From Aliiglaciecola sp041538045 (GTDB lineage: Bacteria; Pseudomonadota; Gammaproteobacteria; Enterobacterales; Alteromonadaceae), in assembly GCF_041538045.1 (NCBI RefSeq), contig NZ_JBGOSE010000014.1, positions 35,614-99,613 of the forward strand: 64,000 bases of DNA, read 5' to 3'. The notes under the pieces were generated by a model. The model saw nothing but the letters and a program-made list of their open reading frames with translations, ran no database searches and was not told the DNA's origin. Made by a program: the position numbers and the translations under genes. Below, piece after piece: positions 33,739 through 43,287 of this stretch (position 1 is the stretch's first letter; each line of letters begins with the position of its first letter).

Positions 33739-35508
33739 TTAATCATTCTTGAAATTAATTATATTAAAAATGACTTTTCGTAAGCCTGACCCTGAAGCTG
33801 CATTTTCAACAACACCTAAACCGATGGCGTTTAAATATTGCCCTTCAATACCTTCCTCGACTAAAAATTGACGTACTATTAAAGCTCGTTTTTGACTCAA
33901 CGACTTATTGTAATTAATGGAACCAGAAGAATCACTTGCACCCATGATAATCAAACCTACATTTAAGCCCAGCTTTTTAGACAACTCTATAGTCGTTCTC
34001 AGATAGCTCGCAAAAGTGCGTAATTGATCTTTAGCTTTTTCATTTAAGGCGCTTTGTCCTTTTTCAAACTCAACTTGTGTACTATCAATGTTGGCTTTGT
34101 TGATTTCGAACAACGCCATGAGTATTTCTGGATTATCTTTATTAATTGTAGCCAATTCTTCAGCTTTGATACCAGAAATTAACTCTTCTGCGTAAGTTAA
34201 GCCAGGAATAGCATGTATTTTAGTCGCTAATGCTAAACGTTGAACATTCGGTAACGAGCCGGTTAAAACTGGTATCTTCTGTTGCCAGTCAACTTCTATC
34301 TGTGGATATTTAGCCAAAATCGTTTTCAAACGAGTTTTAATCAATGATGCTTCTAAAGATAGGTATTGTTTTTCCAACAGTAAAATTTTGCTCGCATCAA
34401 TGCTCTGTTCAGTTAGCCATTTTTCTACTTCAATAGCATCTGGATCTCGTAATATAGAAAGCGCAATGTCCTGCCAGCCTGTTCGTTCTACTTTCCTGGT
34501 AACAATACCAGGTTGTTGACCGATTTGTGCTATTCGAGCAACTAATTGATTTTGTTGATAGTTGTGAAACCCTAAAAAGCCAAACCCAACCAACAAAATA
34601 ATGACTAATCCAATGGCCATTATTGGTTTTTTATTCTTTTTCTTTAACGCTTCTGGGTGCATCTTTGCAACTAAACAGTCTTGAAGTTGCTGGGTGGCGG
34701 GCTCAAAAACCATTGTATCGCCATTAAAATTAGCAATTTCTTTCGCATATAATTTATGGATATATTCGTTAGTTATTTGAAACTTGGTGGAAATGTCTTG
34801 AGGAATATTACCAGTTACCGCGGCTACCAAGAGTAGCTTAGGACCGCGCTTTATCACCAATGAAAAGTCTTCTGTTTTGATTACTTCTAAGTTTTGTTCC
34901 GGTGATTCTTGTTGCGGATTGAACGAATCTGATACGAAATCATTTATCGCTGTCAGCATCGCTGAAACAAGATCTCCGTCGGCAGACTCATGAACCGATT
35001 GAGCAACCGAGTTTAGTAAAATTCCGGTTTCTCGATGGATTAATAGTACTTGTTCAACTTTAAATATAAAGGTCTGGCTTGCAACGTATTGGGAAAAGCT
35101 CACTCCCGATTGCCACGCCTTAAAACGCCATTTGATACCTTTAAAGGTCAAGCTGTTTTCAATTAAAACGTTGGTTTTTTCTAAAAATTCACTGAGGAAA
35201 GAAGTAACAGATTTACGGACTAAGCGACCTACGAGGGGGTATAAATAACCAACAAATTGTTCACTTTGTTGGTTGACCGACGTCTCTACGGATTTTTGCA
35301 CCACAGGGGTTAGCATCTTACTAAAGTCGTCATTACGGTTCTGACGATCATGAATAGCTTCTATTACTACCTCGCTAACCATTTCTCTTGCATTGTCTTG
35401 TATAACTTGCTTAACAAATTCCTGATTTTTGCCCAGTATTAGTTCTCGTAGCTGCTGCATAGCTACTTCATCTTTACTGGGGACCTTAGAGTTTGGACAA
35501 TCTGCCAT
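33739..35508 (-). CDS. Inner-membrane protein with roadblock/longin-like and OmpA domains
   Basis: The 589-residue protein has no signal peptide. The cytoplasmic part (1-290) includes a segment at about 150-260 (V-E-Q-V-L-L-I-H-R-E-T-G, D-G-D-L-V-S-A-M-L-T-A-I-N-D-F, then a beta-rich L-V-I-K-R-G-P-K-L-L-L-V-A-A-V-T-G) that reads like a roadblock/longin fold; this is inference from pattern. One membrane helix lies at 295-315. The periplasmic part shows BON-like strands (about 405-437, V-L-T-G-S-L-P-N) and an OmpA peptidoglycan-binding domain (about 478-585, R-A-L-I-V-R-Q-F-L). It would link the cytosol to the cell wall. Its genetic partner is a Ras-like GTPase. Confidence 0.78.
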   Translation of the reverse strand: MADCPNSKVPSKDEVAMQQLRELILGKNQEFVKQVIQDNAREMVSEVVIEAIHDRQNRNDDFSKMLTPVVQKSVETSVNQQSEQFVGYLYPLVGRLVRKSVTSFLSEFLEKTNVLIENSLTFKGIKWRFKAWQSGVSFSQYVASQTFIFKVEQVLLIHRETGILLNSVAQSVHESADGDLVSAMLTAINDFVSDSFNPQQESPEQNLEVIKTEDFSLVIKRGPKLLLVAAVTGNIPQDISTKFQITNEYIHKLYAKEIANFNGDTMVFEPATQQLQDCLVAKMHPEALKKKNKKPIMAIGLVIILLVGFGFLGFHNYQQNQLVARIAQIGQQPGIVTRKVERTGWQDIALSILRDPDAIEVEKWLTEQSIDASKILLLEKQYLSLEASLIKTRLKTILAKYPQIEVDWQQKIPVLTGSLPNVQRLALATKIHAIPGLTYAEELISGIKAEELATINKDNPEILMALFEINKANIDSTQVEFEKGQSALNEKAKDQLRTFASYLRTTIELSKKLGLNVGLIIMGASDSSGSINYNKSLSQKRALIVRQFLVEEGIEGQYLNAIGLGVVENAASGSGLRKVIFNIINFKND

Positions 35509-35519
35509 GGAATTTGGCT

Positions 35520-36077
35520 TTAATCTTCGTCGGTTTCTAGGTTAACTGCCATGGTTGCAAGTAATTTGGCCAAGGTTTTTCTATCTGTTTTAGTTGAACT
35601 AAGCTCTTTGGTTACTTCATCCAATCTTTCTAATGCTTCTGAGAATCGAGCGTCATATTTTTCAGTCAGCATGGCAACCTCTTTGTCTACTCTAGTGTGC
35701 AATTCATCTGTCTCTTGGCGACCATTGCTGTCAGACATCTCCAATTCAGAAGACAGCTTATCTGCATATGCATTTAGTTCGGAGGTTTTATCATCATACA
35801 TTTTATCAACAGAGTTAACTTTTAACTGCAATTCTTCAAATCCAGTTTGCATGGCTTTATTTAACTCGCTTACCTGCGCAGCTAATTTCTGGTCGGATTG
35901 TTGGAAGCGTTCTAACATCTTACTTTCTAATCGAGATAACTTGAGTTCAATATCTGCTTGAGCAGCACCAAATACAATTTGTCGCAAAGTGGCTAGATCT
36001 GTGGGGGTGTCACTATCGCCTTTGGCTGGATTATCTTCCAATGTTCTGTCATCGGTGTTTTTATTCGCCACTATCAC
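35520..36077 (-). CDS. Coiled-coil protein, function unknown
   Basis: The 185-residue, highly charged protein has a disordered N terminus (about 1-28) and then heptad-patterned helices to about 165, with runs such as L-E-S-K-M-L-E-R-F-Q-Q-S-D-Q-K-L and D-R-K-T-L-A-K-L-L-A-T-M-A-V near the end. There is no signal peptide or membrane segment. It is the first gene of the operon and ends 11 bp before the OmpA-domain gene. A scaffold or effector for the GTPase complex is plausible from position only. Confidence 0.7.
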   Translation of the reverse strand: MIVANKNTDDRTLEDNPAKGDSDTPTDLATLRQIVFGAAQADIELKLSRLESKMLERFQQSDQKLAAQVSELNKAMQTGFEELQLKVNSVDKMYDDKTSELNAYADKLSSELEMSDSNGRQETDELHTRVDKEVAMLTEKYDARFSEALERLDEVTKELSSTKTDRKTLAKLLATMAVNLETDED

Positions 36078-36309
36078 TTCCTTCTGCTTGTAATACCGTT
36101 AATCAATCATAGCTCAAAAAAACTACTTAATGCACGGGAATTAATTGACACCTATCACTTTTTTTATTTTAAGATACTGGCAATAATAAAATTCAAGATT
36201 GTTTATTTATCACTTTGCCACTTTGCCACTTTGATTAACTTGCACTTTTGGTGTTCGAAAATTGGTATGTGCATTGTAATGATTTTTACAAAGTTAATTA
36301 GGAAGCATT

Positions 36310-38325
36310 GTGTCTCGATTTATCATTAATTTCTTAAGACGTTTTAGTGTCATCAAAATAACCTTAATCAGCCTTATTGTATTCTCCATTTTAGTGATTT
36401 TTTTAGCTTCTGTTAGCTTGCAAAGTGCATGGCTGCAAGTAAAACAAAGTGAAGACGATCAGCAATTACTAACCTTGTTGGATAAATTAGAAAAAGTGGC
36501 TCATCATCACGCGGTTGAACGGGGATTGACCGCAGGCTTTTTAGCTTCTGGTACTGCTTCCCAATTCAAAGCATTAAAACAGCAACGCCTGTTAGCGGAT
36601 AGTGCCACTGAGGACCTTAACAACACACTAAACGAACAATGGTCAGATCCAAACCAGCTCAATGCTGCGCTGCGGTTGTACTTTAAGCATATTCAGCAAA
36701 AGGCGGCTATGCGTAAACAGGTTGATGCACAAGATGCTACTGGTGCATTTAGGTATTACAGTTTATTGAATCGTTTTGCTTTAGAGGCTATGCAGAATCT
36801 TCGCGGCAGCATCAACAATCAAGAGGTTTACCAAGGGGTTAGTGGAGCACTTTATTTGGCATGGTTAAAGGAGTATGCAGGTCAATCAAGAGGTAAAATA
36901 AACAGCTCTATAGCGAAAGGAGAGATTTCAGATATTGCTAAATATGAAATTGAAGGCTATGTCACCAATTTTGATATCACTAGCCAATATTTACCACTTT
37001 TCTTACCTATATCTCAGCAACGACAATTAGAAAATATTTTTACTTCCTCTTCGTATCAAAAGGTGTCCAAAATCCAAACCGAAATCTTACAATCTGCAAA
37101 TGGCAATATTGAGTCGGCTTACACGCCTGCACAATGGTTTACATTAGCAACTCAACAAATTGTTGCGCTGAAAAAGGTGCTGGATCAACAATGGTTATCT
37201 CAGCACCAACGAACTCAGAATATCCGCTCTCAAGCCGCGATTTTCTTAGTCTTAGAAGCTGGAATTTTAACCCTAGTAATGGTGCTGTTAGCCATATTGA
37301 ACATCTATTTAGTTAGGTCAATGCGTTTACGCTTAAATAAACTAAACATTGATCTGCAAAAAATCGCCGATAATGGCGATTTGACGGTTGATATTAGACT
37401 CAGAGGGAATGACGAGCTTGGGGTAATTTCAAGATCTATGCATTTAATGTTTGTGGCCTTTCGGGATCTGATAGTTAATTTAATTAATTCAATAAAATCA
37501 GGCCAAATGTTAGGAGAAGAGTTAAACGTCGCTAGCAAACTGGTACTTCAAAATGGCGAGCATAATCATTTGTTGGCGAGCAATATTGCAACGTCACTTG
37601 AAGAAATGTCTCAAACCAGTGAAGAGATTGCCAAATCTGCAGCTAACACTCTTGAAGCAAGTGATAAGTTGCAAGAAAAAAATAATCAAAATATCGAAGC
37701 GAATTTAACCAACAGTAACGCCTTAAAAACTATGTCGCAAAATATGCTGGAAGTTCGTCAAAAGGCAAACAATATGGAGCAGCAAGTTACCTCTATAAGC
37801 AGTATTCTGGAAACTATTAATTCTTTAGCCGATCAAACCAACCTTTTAGCTCTCAATGCAGCCATTGAGGCGGCTAGAGCAGGTGAGGCAGGACGCGGTT
37901 TTGCTGTTGTTGCAGATGAAGTTAGAAAACTTGCCAAAGGTAGTAAATCCAGTTCGGACTCTATCTCACAGTTGCTTAAAGATTTGCAAGGAGCGAGCAA
38001 TGACGTAGTTCTGTCCATTGAAGAAAATGTATCAACTGCACAGGATTCGTTACAGCGAGCAGCCAATGTGGAGATATTGTCAGCAGAACTTATTAACCAA
38101 GTAAGTGAACTTGAGCAGTTATCCATTACAGTTTCCGCCGCAGCGGAAGAGCAGGCAGTAACCATCAAGCAGATTGCCGAAGATACCACTGAAGTCCTTG
38201 ATTCATCGAATGAAGGGCTGTCGATTGCTAAAGATTTAGAGAGTATATTTGGTCGCCTTTCAGCAAACGAAAAGTCTCAGGAGCAGATGATAGAGAGCTT
38301 TGTTGTAATGCGATCGAATCTCTAA
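36310..38325 (+). CDS. Methyl-accepting chemotaxis protein with NIT sensor domain
   Basis: The 671-residue receptor starts with a GTG (AGGAAG upstream). It has a first membrane helix (about 13-36), a periplasmic nitrate/nitrite-sensing-type NIT domain (about 50-290; V-A-H-H-H-A-V-E-R-G-L-T-A-G-F-L-A-S-G), a second helix (about 305-332), HAMP (about 333-385) and an MCP signalling domain (about 430-665) with the hairpin tip E-A-A-R-A-G-E-A-G-R-G-F-A-V-V-A-D-E-V-R. No C-terminal tethering pentapeptide for CheR/CheB is visible. It is divergent from the GTPase operon across 230 bp that contain a small CACTTTGC repeat. Confidence 0.93.
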   Translation: MSRFIINFLRRFSVIKITLISLIVFSILVIFLASVSLQSAWLQVKQSEDDQQLLTLLDKLEKVAHHHAVERGLTAGFLASGTASQFKALKQQRLLADSATEDLNNTLNEQWSDPNQLNAALRLYFKHIQQKAAMRKQVDAQDATGAFRYYSLLNRFALEAMQNLRGSINNQEVYQGVSGALYLAWLKEYAGQSRGKINSSIAKGEISDIAKYEIEGYVTNFDITSQYLPLFLPISQQRQLENIFTSSSYQKVSKIQTEILQSANGNIESAYTPAQWFTLATQQIVALKKVLDQQWLSQHQRTQNIRSQAAIFLVLEAGILTLVMVLLAILNIYLVRSMRLRLNKLNIDLQKIADNGDLTVDIRLRGNDELGVISRSMHLMFVAFRDLIVNLINSIKSGQMLGEELNVASKLVLQNGEHNHLLASNIATSLEEMSQTSEEIAKSAANTLEASDKLQEKNNQNIEANLTNSNALKTMSQNMLEVRQKANNMEQQVTSISSILETINSLADQTNLLALNAAIEAARAGEAGRGFAVVADEVRKLAKGSKSSSDSISQLLKDLQGASNDVVLSIEENVSTAQDSLQRAANVEILSAELINQVSELEQLSITVSAAAEEQAVTIKQIAEDTTEVLDSSNEGLSIAKDLESIFGRLSANEKSQEQMIESFVVMRSNL

Positions 38326-38459
38326 TATCCAAACTATAAGGCTTATTTTAATCATAGGCTGCACTTTGCAGATATATTTCGCTATCATATGCAAAAAAAT
38401 AATAAGGATTTTTGCCTAACGGAGTTGGTAGTAAAGTCCGTAAAGACAGAGGAATAGTT

Positions 38460-40058
38460 TTGGTACAAGAGCAAACAAACAATCAGCCGTCTAATGAACA
38501 AAGTTCGGGATGGTTTTCCAGGTTTCTAGCAACCGTAGAATGGCTAGGTAACTTACTTCCACACCCCATCACCTTATTCGCTATTTTGGCACTGTTCATT
38601 GTGATCCTCAGTGGCATCCTTGGTTATTTTGATGTTGCTGTTTTAGATCCACGGCCGTTAGGGGCTAAAGGCCGTGATCCAGATGGCTGGATTGAAGTGG
38701 TTTCCTTGCTCAATGCTGAGGGGCTGCAACGTATTGTCACAGGGTTAGTAACTAACTTCACTGGGTTTGCCCCTTTAGGAACGGTATTGGTTGCGTTACT
38801 AGGTGTTTCAGTTGCTGAACATTCTGGATTACTTTCAACTGCGATGCGTGCCATGGTGATGAACGCTTCAGAGCGTATGGTAACTATTACGGTAGTGTTA
38901 GCCGGTATCTTATCTAATACTGCATCTGAGTTAGGTTATGTGGTGTTAATTCCTTTAGCTGCGATGATTTTCCACTCCCTTGGTCGTCATCCCTTAGCCG
39001 GACTGGCAGCGGCTTTTGCCGGAGTTTCAGGTGGTTATAGTGCGAACCTATTGTTAGGGACAGTTGACCCATTATTATCTGGAATTACTGAATCTGCAGC
39101 GCATATGATTGCGCCAGACTATATCGTTGGTCCAGAAGTTAACTGGTACTTTATGATTGTTAGCACCTTTGTCGTAGCCGCTATGGGGGCTTTTGTAACT
39201 GAAAAAATAGTCGAGCCTAGGCTCGGCAAATACGACCCGAGTGAAGCGTCTGTTGAGTTAGAAAAACAAGAGATGACAGCACCCAGTGCGCAAGAAAAGA
39301 AAGGCTTAAAAATAGCCGGTTTATCTTTTGTGATTGTGTGTGCATTGTTGGCGCTTACCGTCGTACCGGAAAACGGTATTTTACGCAATCCTGATACTGG
39401 ACTTGTGGCAGGCTCCCCATTTCTAAAAGGAATAGTTGCATTTATTTTTATCACTTTTGCCATTCCTGGGTTTGTTTACGGCAAAATCGTCGGCACTATG
39501 AAAAATGATAAAGACGTAATTAATGCAATGTCGAAAAGCATGGGCTCGATGGGTTTATACATTACCTTAGTGTTTTTTGCGGCACAGTTTGTGGCTTTCT
39601 TTAAATGGACTAATTTGGGTACTGTGCTTGCGGTTAAAGGTGCCTCTTTATTAACGGCACTAGGGTTAGACGGACCAGAAGTCTTTATTTTATTTATTTT
39701 CATGTGTGGCTTAGTAAACCTCTCCTTAGGCAGCGCATCTGCACAATGGGCGGTGACGGCACCTATCTTTGTACCCATGTTAATGTTGATTGGTTACTCT
39801 CCTGAAGTGATTCAAGCTGCATATCGAATTGGTGACTCGGTAACCAATGTTATTTCACCAATGATGAGTTATTTTGGTTTGATTTTGGCTATCGCCGCCC
39901 GTTATAAAAAGGATTTAGGAATGGGAACGTTAATTGCCACCATGCTGCCTTATTCAATCACCTTTTTTGTCGGTTGGACGTTACTTTTCTATATTTGGGT
40001 GTTTTGGTTAGGGATGCCAGTAGGACCAAATGTAGAAACTCTATATAATGGAGGCTAA
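38460..40058 (+). CDS. AbgT family transporter
   Basis: From the TTG at 38460, with GAGGA seven bases upstream, the protein has 532 residues. A TTG at 38412 would add 16 residues without family support. It has about 11-13 hydrophobic segments and AbgT-family motifs: G-N-L-L-P-H-P-I-T-L-F near the start, S-N-T-A-S-E-L-G-Y-V-V-L-I-P, G-G-Y-S-A-N-L-L-L-G-T-V-D-P-L-L-S-G and S-A-S-A-Q-W-A-V-T-A-P. Members import p-aminobenzoyl-glutamate or export antimetabolites such as sulfonamides. No abgA/B hydrolase genes are adjacent, so the substrate is open. Confidence 0.92.
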   Translation: MVQEQTNNQPSNEQSSGWFSRFLATVEWLGNLLPHPITLFAILALFIVILSGILGYFDVAVLDPRPLGAKGRDPDGWIEVVSLLNAEGLQRIVTGLVTNFTGFAPLGTVLVALLGVSVAEHSGLLSTAMRAMVMNASERMVTITVVLAGILSNTASELGYVVLIPLAAMIFHSLGRHPLAGLAAAFAGVSGGYSANLLLGTVDPLLSGITESAAHMIAPDYIVGPEVNWYFMIVSTFVVAAMGAFVTEKIVEPRLGKYDPSEASVELEKQEMTAPSAQEKKGLKIAGLSFVIVCALLALTVVPENGILRNPDTGLVAGSPFLKGIVAFIFITFAIPGFVYGKIVGTMKNDKDVINAMSKSMGSMGLYITLVFFAAQFVAFFKWTNLGTVLAVKGASLLTALGLDGPEVFILFIFMCGLVNLSLGSASAQWAVTAPIFVPMLMLIGYSPEVIQAAYRIGDSVTNVISPMMSYFGLILAIAARYKKDLGMGTLIATMLPYSITFFVGWTLLFYIWVFWLGMPVGPNVETLYNGG

Positions 40059-40157
40059 TAACCGTTAACGGTTTGAATTATTTAGCACTAGGTTTTACGT
40101 ACTAATCCATTCATGGTTTTGGTGCGTAAAACTTATAAAATTGAGACCAAGTCATTA

Positions 40158-41237
40158 ATGAAATATTCAGGCAGCCCCAAATTTAAGCACGACCAAGCGG
40201 ATAAAGTAGGTGTATTGATTACCAACTTAGGTACACCAGAAGCGCCGACTAAAAAGGCTCTTAGAACCTATCTAAAAGAATTTCTATCCGATCCTAGAGT
40301 AGTCGAAATTCCCAGGTTGTTATGGTGGATGATCCTGAATCTAGTCATCTTAAATATTCGCCCTTCGCGCTCAGCTAAAGCCTATGCCACTGTTTGGGAA
40401 GATGAGGGCTCGCCTCTGATGACCCATTCAAAAAATCAAGCGGCTGCGTTGAAAAAGAAAATGCAAGAGACCCATGGCGAGGGAGTCGTAGTTGACTTTG
40501 CTATGCGGTATGGTTACCCTAGCATTTCTGGAACACTGGAAAAAATGATGCAACAGGGTGTACGTAAATTAGTTGTACTGCCTTTGTATCCTCAATATAG
40601 TGCATCAACTTCGGCTTCTACCTTTGATGCAGTGGCTGATGATTTCCAAAAGCGTCGTTGGATACCAGATTTACGCTTTATTTCGCAATATTGCGATCAC
40701 CCTGATTATATTCAAGCAATAGCGGATAAAATACGTCAACATTGGCAACAACATGAACAAGCTGACAAACTCATTTTTTCTTACCACGGTATTCCTCAGC
40801 GTTATTTAACCAATGGCGACCCATATTTTTGTCAATGTCATAAAACCTCTCGTTTAATCGCTGAAAACTTAGGTTTGCAACAAGACCAATTTTTGATTTG
40901 TTTTCAATCTCGATTTGGACGCGAAGAGTGGCTAAAACCTTATACTGATCACACCCTCCAAGCTCTTCCTGCTAAAGGTGTTGAGTCTGTGCAGGTGGTC
41001 TGTCCGGGATTCTCCGTTGACTGTTTAGAAACCTTAGAAGAAATCGGTGTAGAGAATCGAGATTATTTTCTGGAAGCCGGCGGAAAACGTTACGAATATA
41101 TACCAGCCCTTAATGATGACCCCGCTCATATCGAAATGATGGCTTCGATTCTTGCCAGCAATTTGCATGGATGGGAGTCAGTCGCTGATAACTCTACTAG
41201 ATCGCAACTAGCTAAAAATCAAGGTGCAACACTATGA
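40158..41237 (+). CDS. hemH: Ferrochelatase
   Basis: The preferred start, M-K-Y-S-G-S at 40158, gives 359 residues; an ATG at 40113 would add 15 residues but has no ribosome-binding site. Signatures are V-G-V-L-I-T-N-L-G-T-P, the active-site S-Y-H-G-I-P-Q-R-Y, Q-S-R-F-G-R-E-E-W-L-K-P-Y and the final G-F-S-V-D-C-L-E-T-L-E-E-I with the catalytic Glu region. It inserts Fe(II) into protoporphyrin IX, the last step of haem synthesis. A four-base overlap with the next gene suggests one transcript. Confidence 0.96.
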   Translation: MKYSGSPKFKHDQADKVGVLITNLGTPEAPTKKALRTYLKEFLSDPRVVEIPRLLWWMILNLVILNIRPSRSAKAYATVWEDEGSPLMTHSKNQAAALKKKMQETHGEGVVVDFAMRYGYPSISGTLEKMMQQGVRKLVVLPLYPQYSASTSASTFDAVADDFQKRRWIPDLRFISQYCDHPDYIQAIADKIRQHWQQHEQADKLIFSYHGIPQRYLTNGDPYFCQCHKTSRLIAENLGLQQDQFLICFQSRFGREEWLKPYTDHTLQALPAKGVESVQVVCPGFSVDCLETLEEIGVENRDYFLEAGGKRYEYIPALNDDPAHIEMMASILASNLHGWESVADNSTRSQLAKNQGATL

Positions 41238-41668
41238 ATGACAATTCACCAGGTTCCATTGCCGCTCCAAAAGCTTTAGTGGTTGCGCAAAAACTTGGCA
41301 ATATGTCTGATACTGCAGTGCGTATCCCTTATACAAAAGTAAAATTTGGCCTCGACTTCCTAATTGGCCTTATTCCGGGAGTTGGAGATCTGATAATGTT
41401 CATTGTTGGGGCGGTGATTATTATCATGGGCAAAACCATAGGTATGCCAACGGCTCTGATTTTGAAAATGCTAAAAAATAGCTTGATCGATTTTGTATTA
41501 GGCTTAGTGCCTTTTGTCGGTGATATTGCAGATATATTTTACAAATCTAATCAAGCAAATGTGCGAATAATGGAGCGCTGGTGGCTGAGTCAAAATAAAG
41601 CAGCTATCGATGCTCATACTCAAGAAAAATTGGCTAATTGGCAGGACACCAAAAATGAAGATATATGA
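41234..41668 (+). CDS. DUF4112 membrane protein
   Basis: The 144-residue protein matches DUF4112: I-P-Y-T-K-V-K-F-G-L-D-F-L-I-G-L-I-P-G-V-G-D followed by a hydrophobic stretch and a second internal copy of the type F-V-L-G-L-V-P-F-V-G-D-I-A-D. Two or three membrane segments lie between about 38 and 105. Function is unknown. It overlaps hemH by four bases and the following GST gene by 14, so all three are likely one operon. Confidence 0.85.
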   Translation: MNDNSPGSIAAPKALVVAQKLGNMSDTAVRIPYTKVKFGLDFLIGLIPGVGDLIMFIVGAVIIIMGKTIGMPTALILKMLKNSLIDFVLGLVPFVGDIADIFYKSNQANVRIMERWWLSQNKAAIDAHTQEKLANWQDTKNEDI

Positions 41669-42263
41669 CACCCATACAGCGCCTACTCCACGAAGAGTAC
41701 GTATATTTCTTGCCGAAAAAGGCATCGACATGGAATATGTGCAAGTAGATTTGCAAAAGGGGGAAAACATCAGCCCTGAAATGCGACTGAAAAATCCCAT
41801 TGGTAAAGTGCCTATTCTTGAGCTAGACGATGGCACTTGTATTGGTGAATCAGTAGCAATTTGTCGTTATTTCGAAGCATTGCAACCAGAACCTGCACTG
41901 ATGGGAACTACGCCACTAGAGCAGGCGCAAATCGAAATGTGGCAGCGCCAGGTTGAGTTTGCTTTATTCATGCAAGTCGGTATGTGCTTTCAGCATTCAA
42001 CCGGTTATTTTAAAGATCGCATGACCCCTGTACCCGAGTACGGCAAAGTCGCTGGAATTTCTGCAAGTAAGTATTTGAAAGTTCTGGAAAAACGTCTAGA
42101 AACTAACGAATTTATTGTTGGCGACAAGTTTTCTATAGCCGATATCACCGCTATGTGTGCAATTGATTTTGCTCGAGTGGTACAAATTAAGATGACCGAC
42201 GAACAAGTCAATTTACAGCGCTGGTATAAGGCGGTTAGTGCCAGACCCAGTGCGAGTGCCTAA
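41655..42263 (+). CDS. Glutathione S-transferase family protein
   Basis: The start at 41655 (M-K-I-Y-D) gives 202 residues and a proper thioredoxin-like N terminus (about 1-78: T-A-P-T-P-R-R-V-R-I-F-L-A-E-K-G, N-P-I-G-K-V-P-I-L-E-L-D-D-G, G-E-S-V-A-I-C-R-Y-F). A helical C-terminal domain (about 85-200) has F-S-I-A-D-I-T, the N-capping motif. The catalytic position near the N terminus holds Thr/Pro rather than a clear Ser or Cys. The substrate is unknown. The 14-base overlap with the DUF4112 gene indicates coupling. Confidence 0.88.
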   Translation: MKIYDTHTAPTPRRVRIFLAEKGIDMEYVQVDLQKGENISPEMRLKNPIGKVPILELDDGTCIGESVAICRYFEALQPEPALMGTTPLEQAQIEMWQRQVEFALFMQVGMCFQHSTGYFKDRMTPVPEYGKVAGISASKYLKVLEKRLETNEFIVGDKFSIADITAMCAIDFARVVQIKMTDEQVNLQRWYKAVSARPSASA

Positions 42264-42392
42264 TTCGTCATCCATTAGTTATTCTGCAAAAACAATAAAA
42301 CAACCAGCATTTAATCAACACGCAATACGCAGCAGGTTAAGTGCTAGTTGTCATTTAAACTATGCTAATTTCCAAAAATCCATAGATAGCGC

Positions 42393-43286
42393 TTAATCAC
42401 GCCAGCGACGAGTTAAATCTTGATAGTCGTCAATTCGACGGTCCCTGAAATAGGGCCATATCCTTTTGATCTGTTCTGTTCTGGCTAAGTCTAACTCTAC
42501 CATCAAGGTTTCTTCGTTTTCGCTACTTGCTTGCGCAAGCACTTCACCTTGAGGACCGCTAATAAAACTCTGTCCCCAAAACTGAATGCCGGGATCACCA
42601 GCAACTGGTGAAGCTTCAAATCCTGTGCGATTGGCGACAATCACTGGTACTGAGTTGGCCACAGCATGTGAGCGTTGTATAGTTTGCCAAGCGTCAAATT
42701 GACGTTGCCTTTCTTCTGCCGTATCTGTGTTGTCCCAACCAATAGCGGTAGGATAAAACAACATATCGGCACCCGCCATCGCCATTAGTCTTGCAGCTTC
42801 TGGATACCATTGATCCCAACACACTAGCACTCCTAGTCGACCCACACTGGTATCTATGGGTTCGAATCCCAAGTCGCCAGGCGTAAAGTAGAACTTTTCA
42901 TAAAAGCCAGGATCATCTGGAATGTGCATTTTCCGGTATTTGCCCACCATCCCTGCCTGTCGGTCAAACACCACGGCAGTGTTGTGGTATAAACCAGAAC
43001 CGCGTTTTTCAAATAATGATGTGATCAACACTATATTGTGTTTTGCCGCTAACTCGGCGAAATAATCTGTAGCGGGGCCGGGAATAGTTTCTGCTAAATC
43101 AAAGTAGTCGGTATTCTCTTCTTGGCAAAAATAGAGGGTACTATGGAGTTCTTGCAACAACACTAATTCACAGCCGTCAGCGGCAAGTTTAGCCACTTGT
43201 TTTGCGCTGTTTTCCCAGTTTTGGGTTTTGTCGTTGCTGCTAATGGCTTGTTGAACCAAGCCTACTTTTAAGGTGTTTTTGTTCAT
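42393..43286 (-). CDS. aguB: N-carbamoylputrescine amidohydrolase
   Basis: The ATG at 43286 sits one base after the aguA stop and gives 297 residues, the usual family length. The nitrilase-fold triad is visible: Glu in L-L-Q-E-L-H, Lys in K-Y-R-K-M-H-I-P-D-D and Cys in V-L-V-C-W-D-Q-W-Y-P-E. It hydrolyses N-carbamoylputrescine to putrescine, ammonia and CO2, after AguA. The gene pair is a complete agmatine-to-putrescine route. Confidence 0.95.
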   Translation of the reverse strand: MNKNTLKVGLVQQAISSNDKTQNWENSAKQVAKLAADGCELVLLQELHSTLYFCQEENTDYFDLAETIPGPATDYFAELAAKHNIVLITSLFEKRGSGLYHNTAVVFDRQAGMVGKYRKMHIPDDPGFYEKFYFTPGDLGFEPIDTSVGRLGVLVCWDQWYPEAARLMAMAGADMLFYPTAIGWDNTDTAEERQRQFDAWQTIQRSHAVANSVPVIVANRTGFEASPVAGDPGIQFWGQSFISGPQGEVLAQASSENEETLMVELDLARTEQIKRIWPYFRDRRIDDYQDLTRRWRD

Positions 43287-43287
43287 T

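Noticed and set aside
35551..35961. 136-codon plus-strand ORF antisense to the coiled-coil gene
   Set aside because: Ser/Leu-rich shadow of a heptad-patterned coding frame; the minus-strand gene fits the operon spacing.
36211..36233. CACTTTGC short direct repeat before the chemoreceptor
   Set aside because: Under three copies and in AT-rich DNA; too short to claim function.
42850..42865. tRNA T-arm-like GGTTCGAATCC
   Set aside because: Inside aguB coding sequence with no cloverleaf around it.
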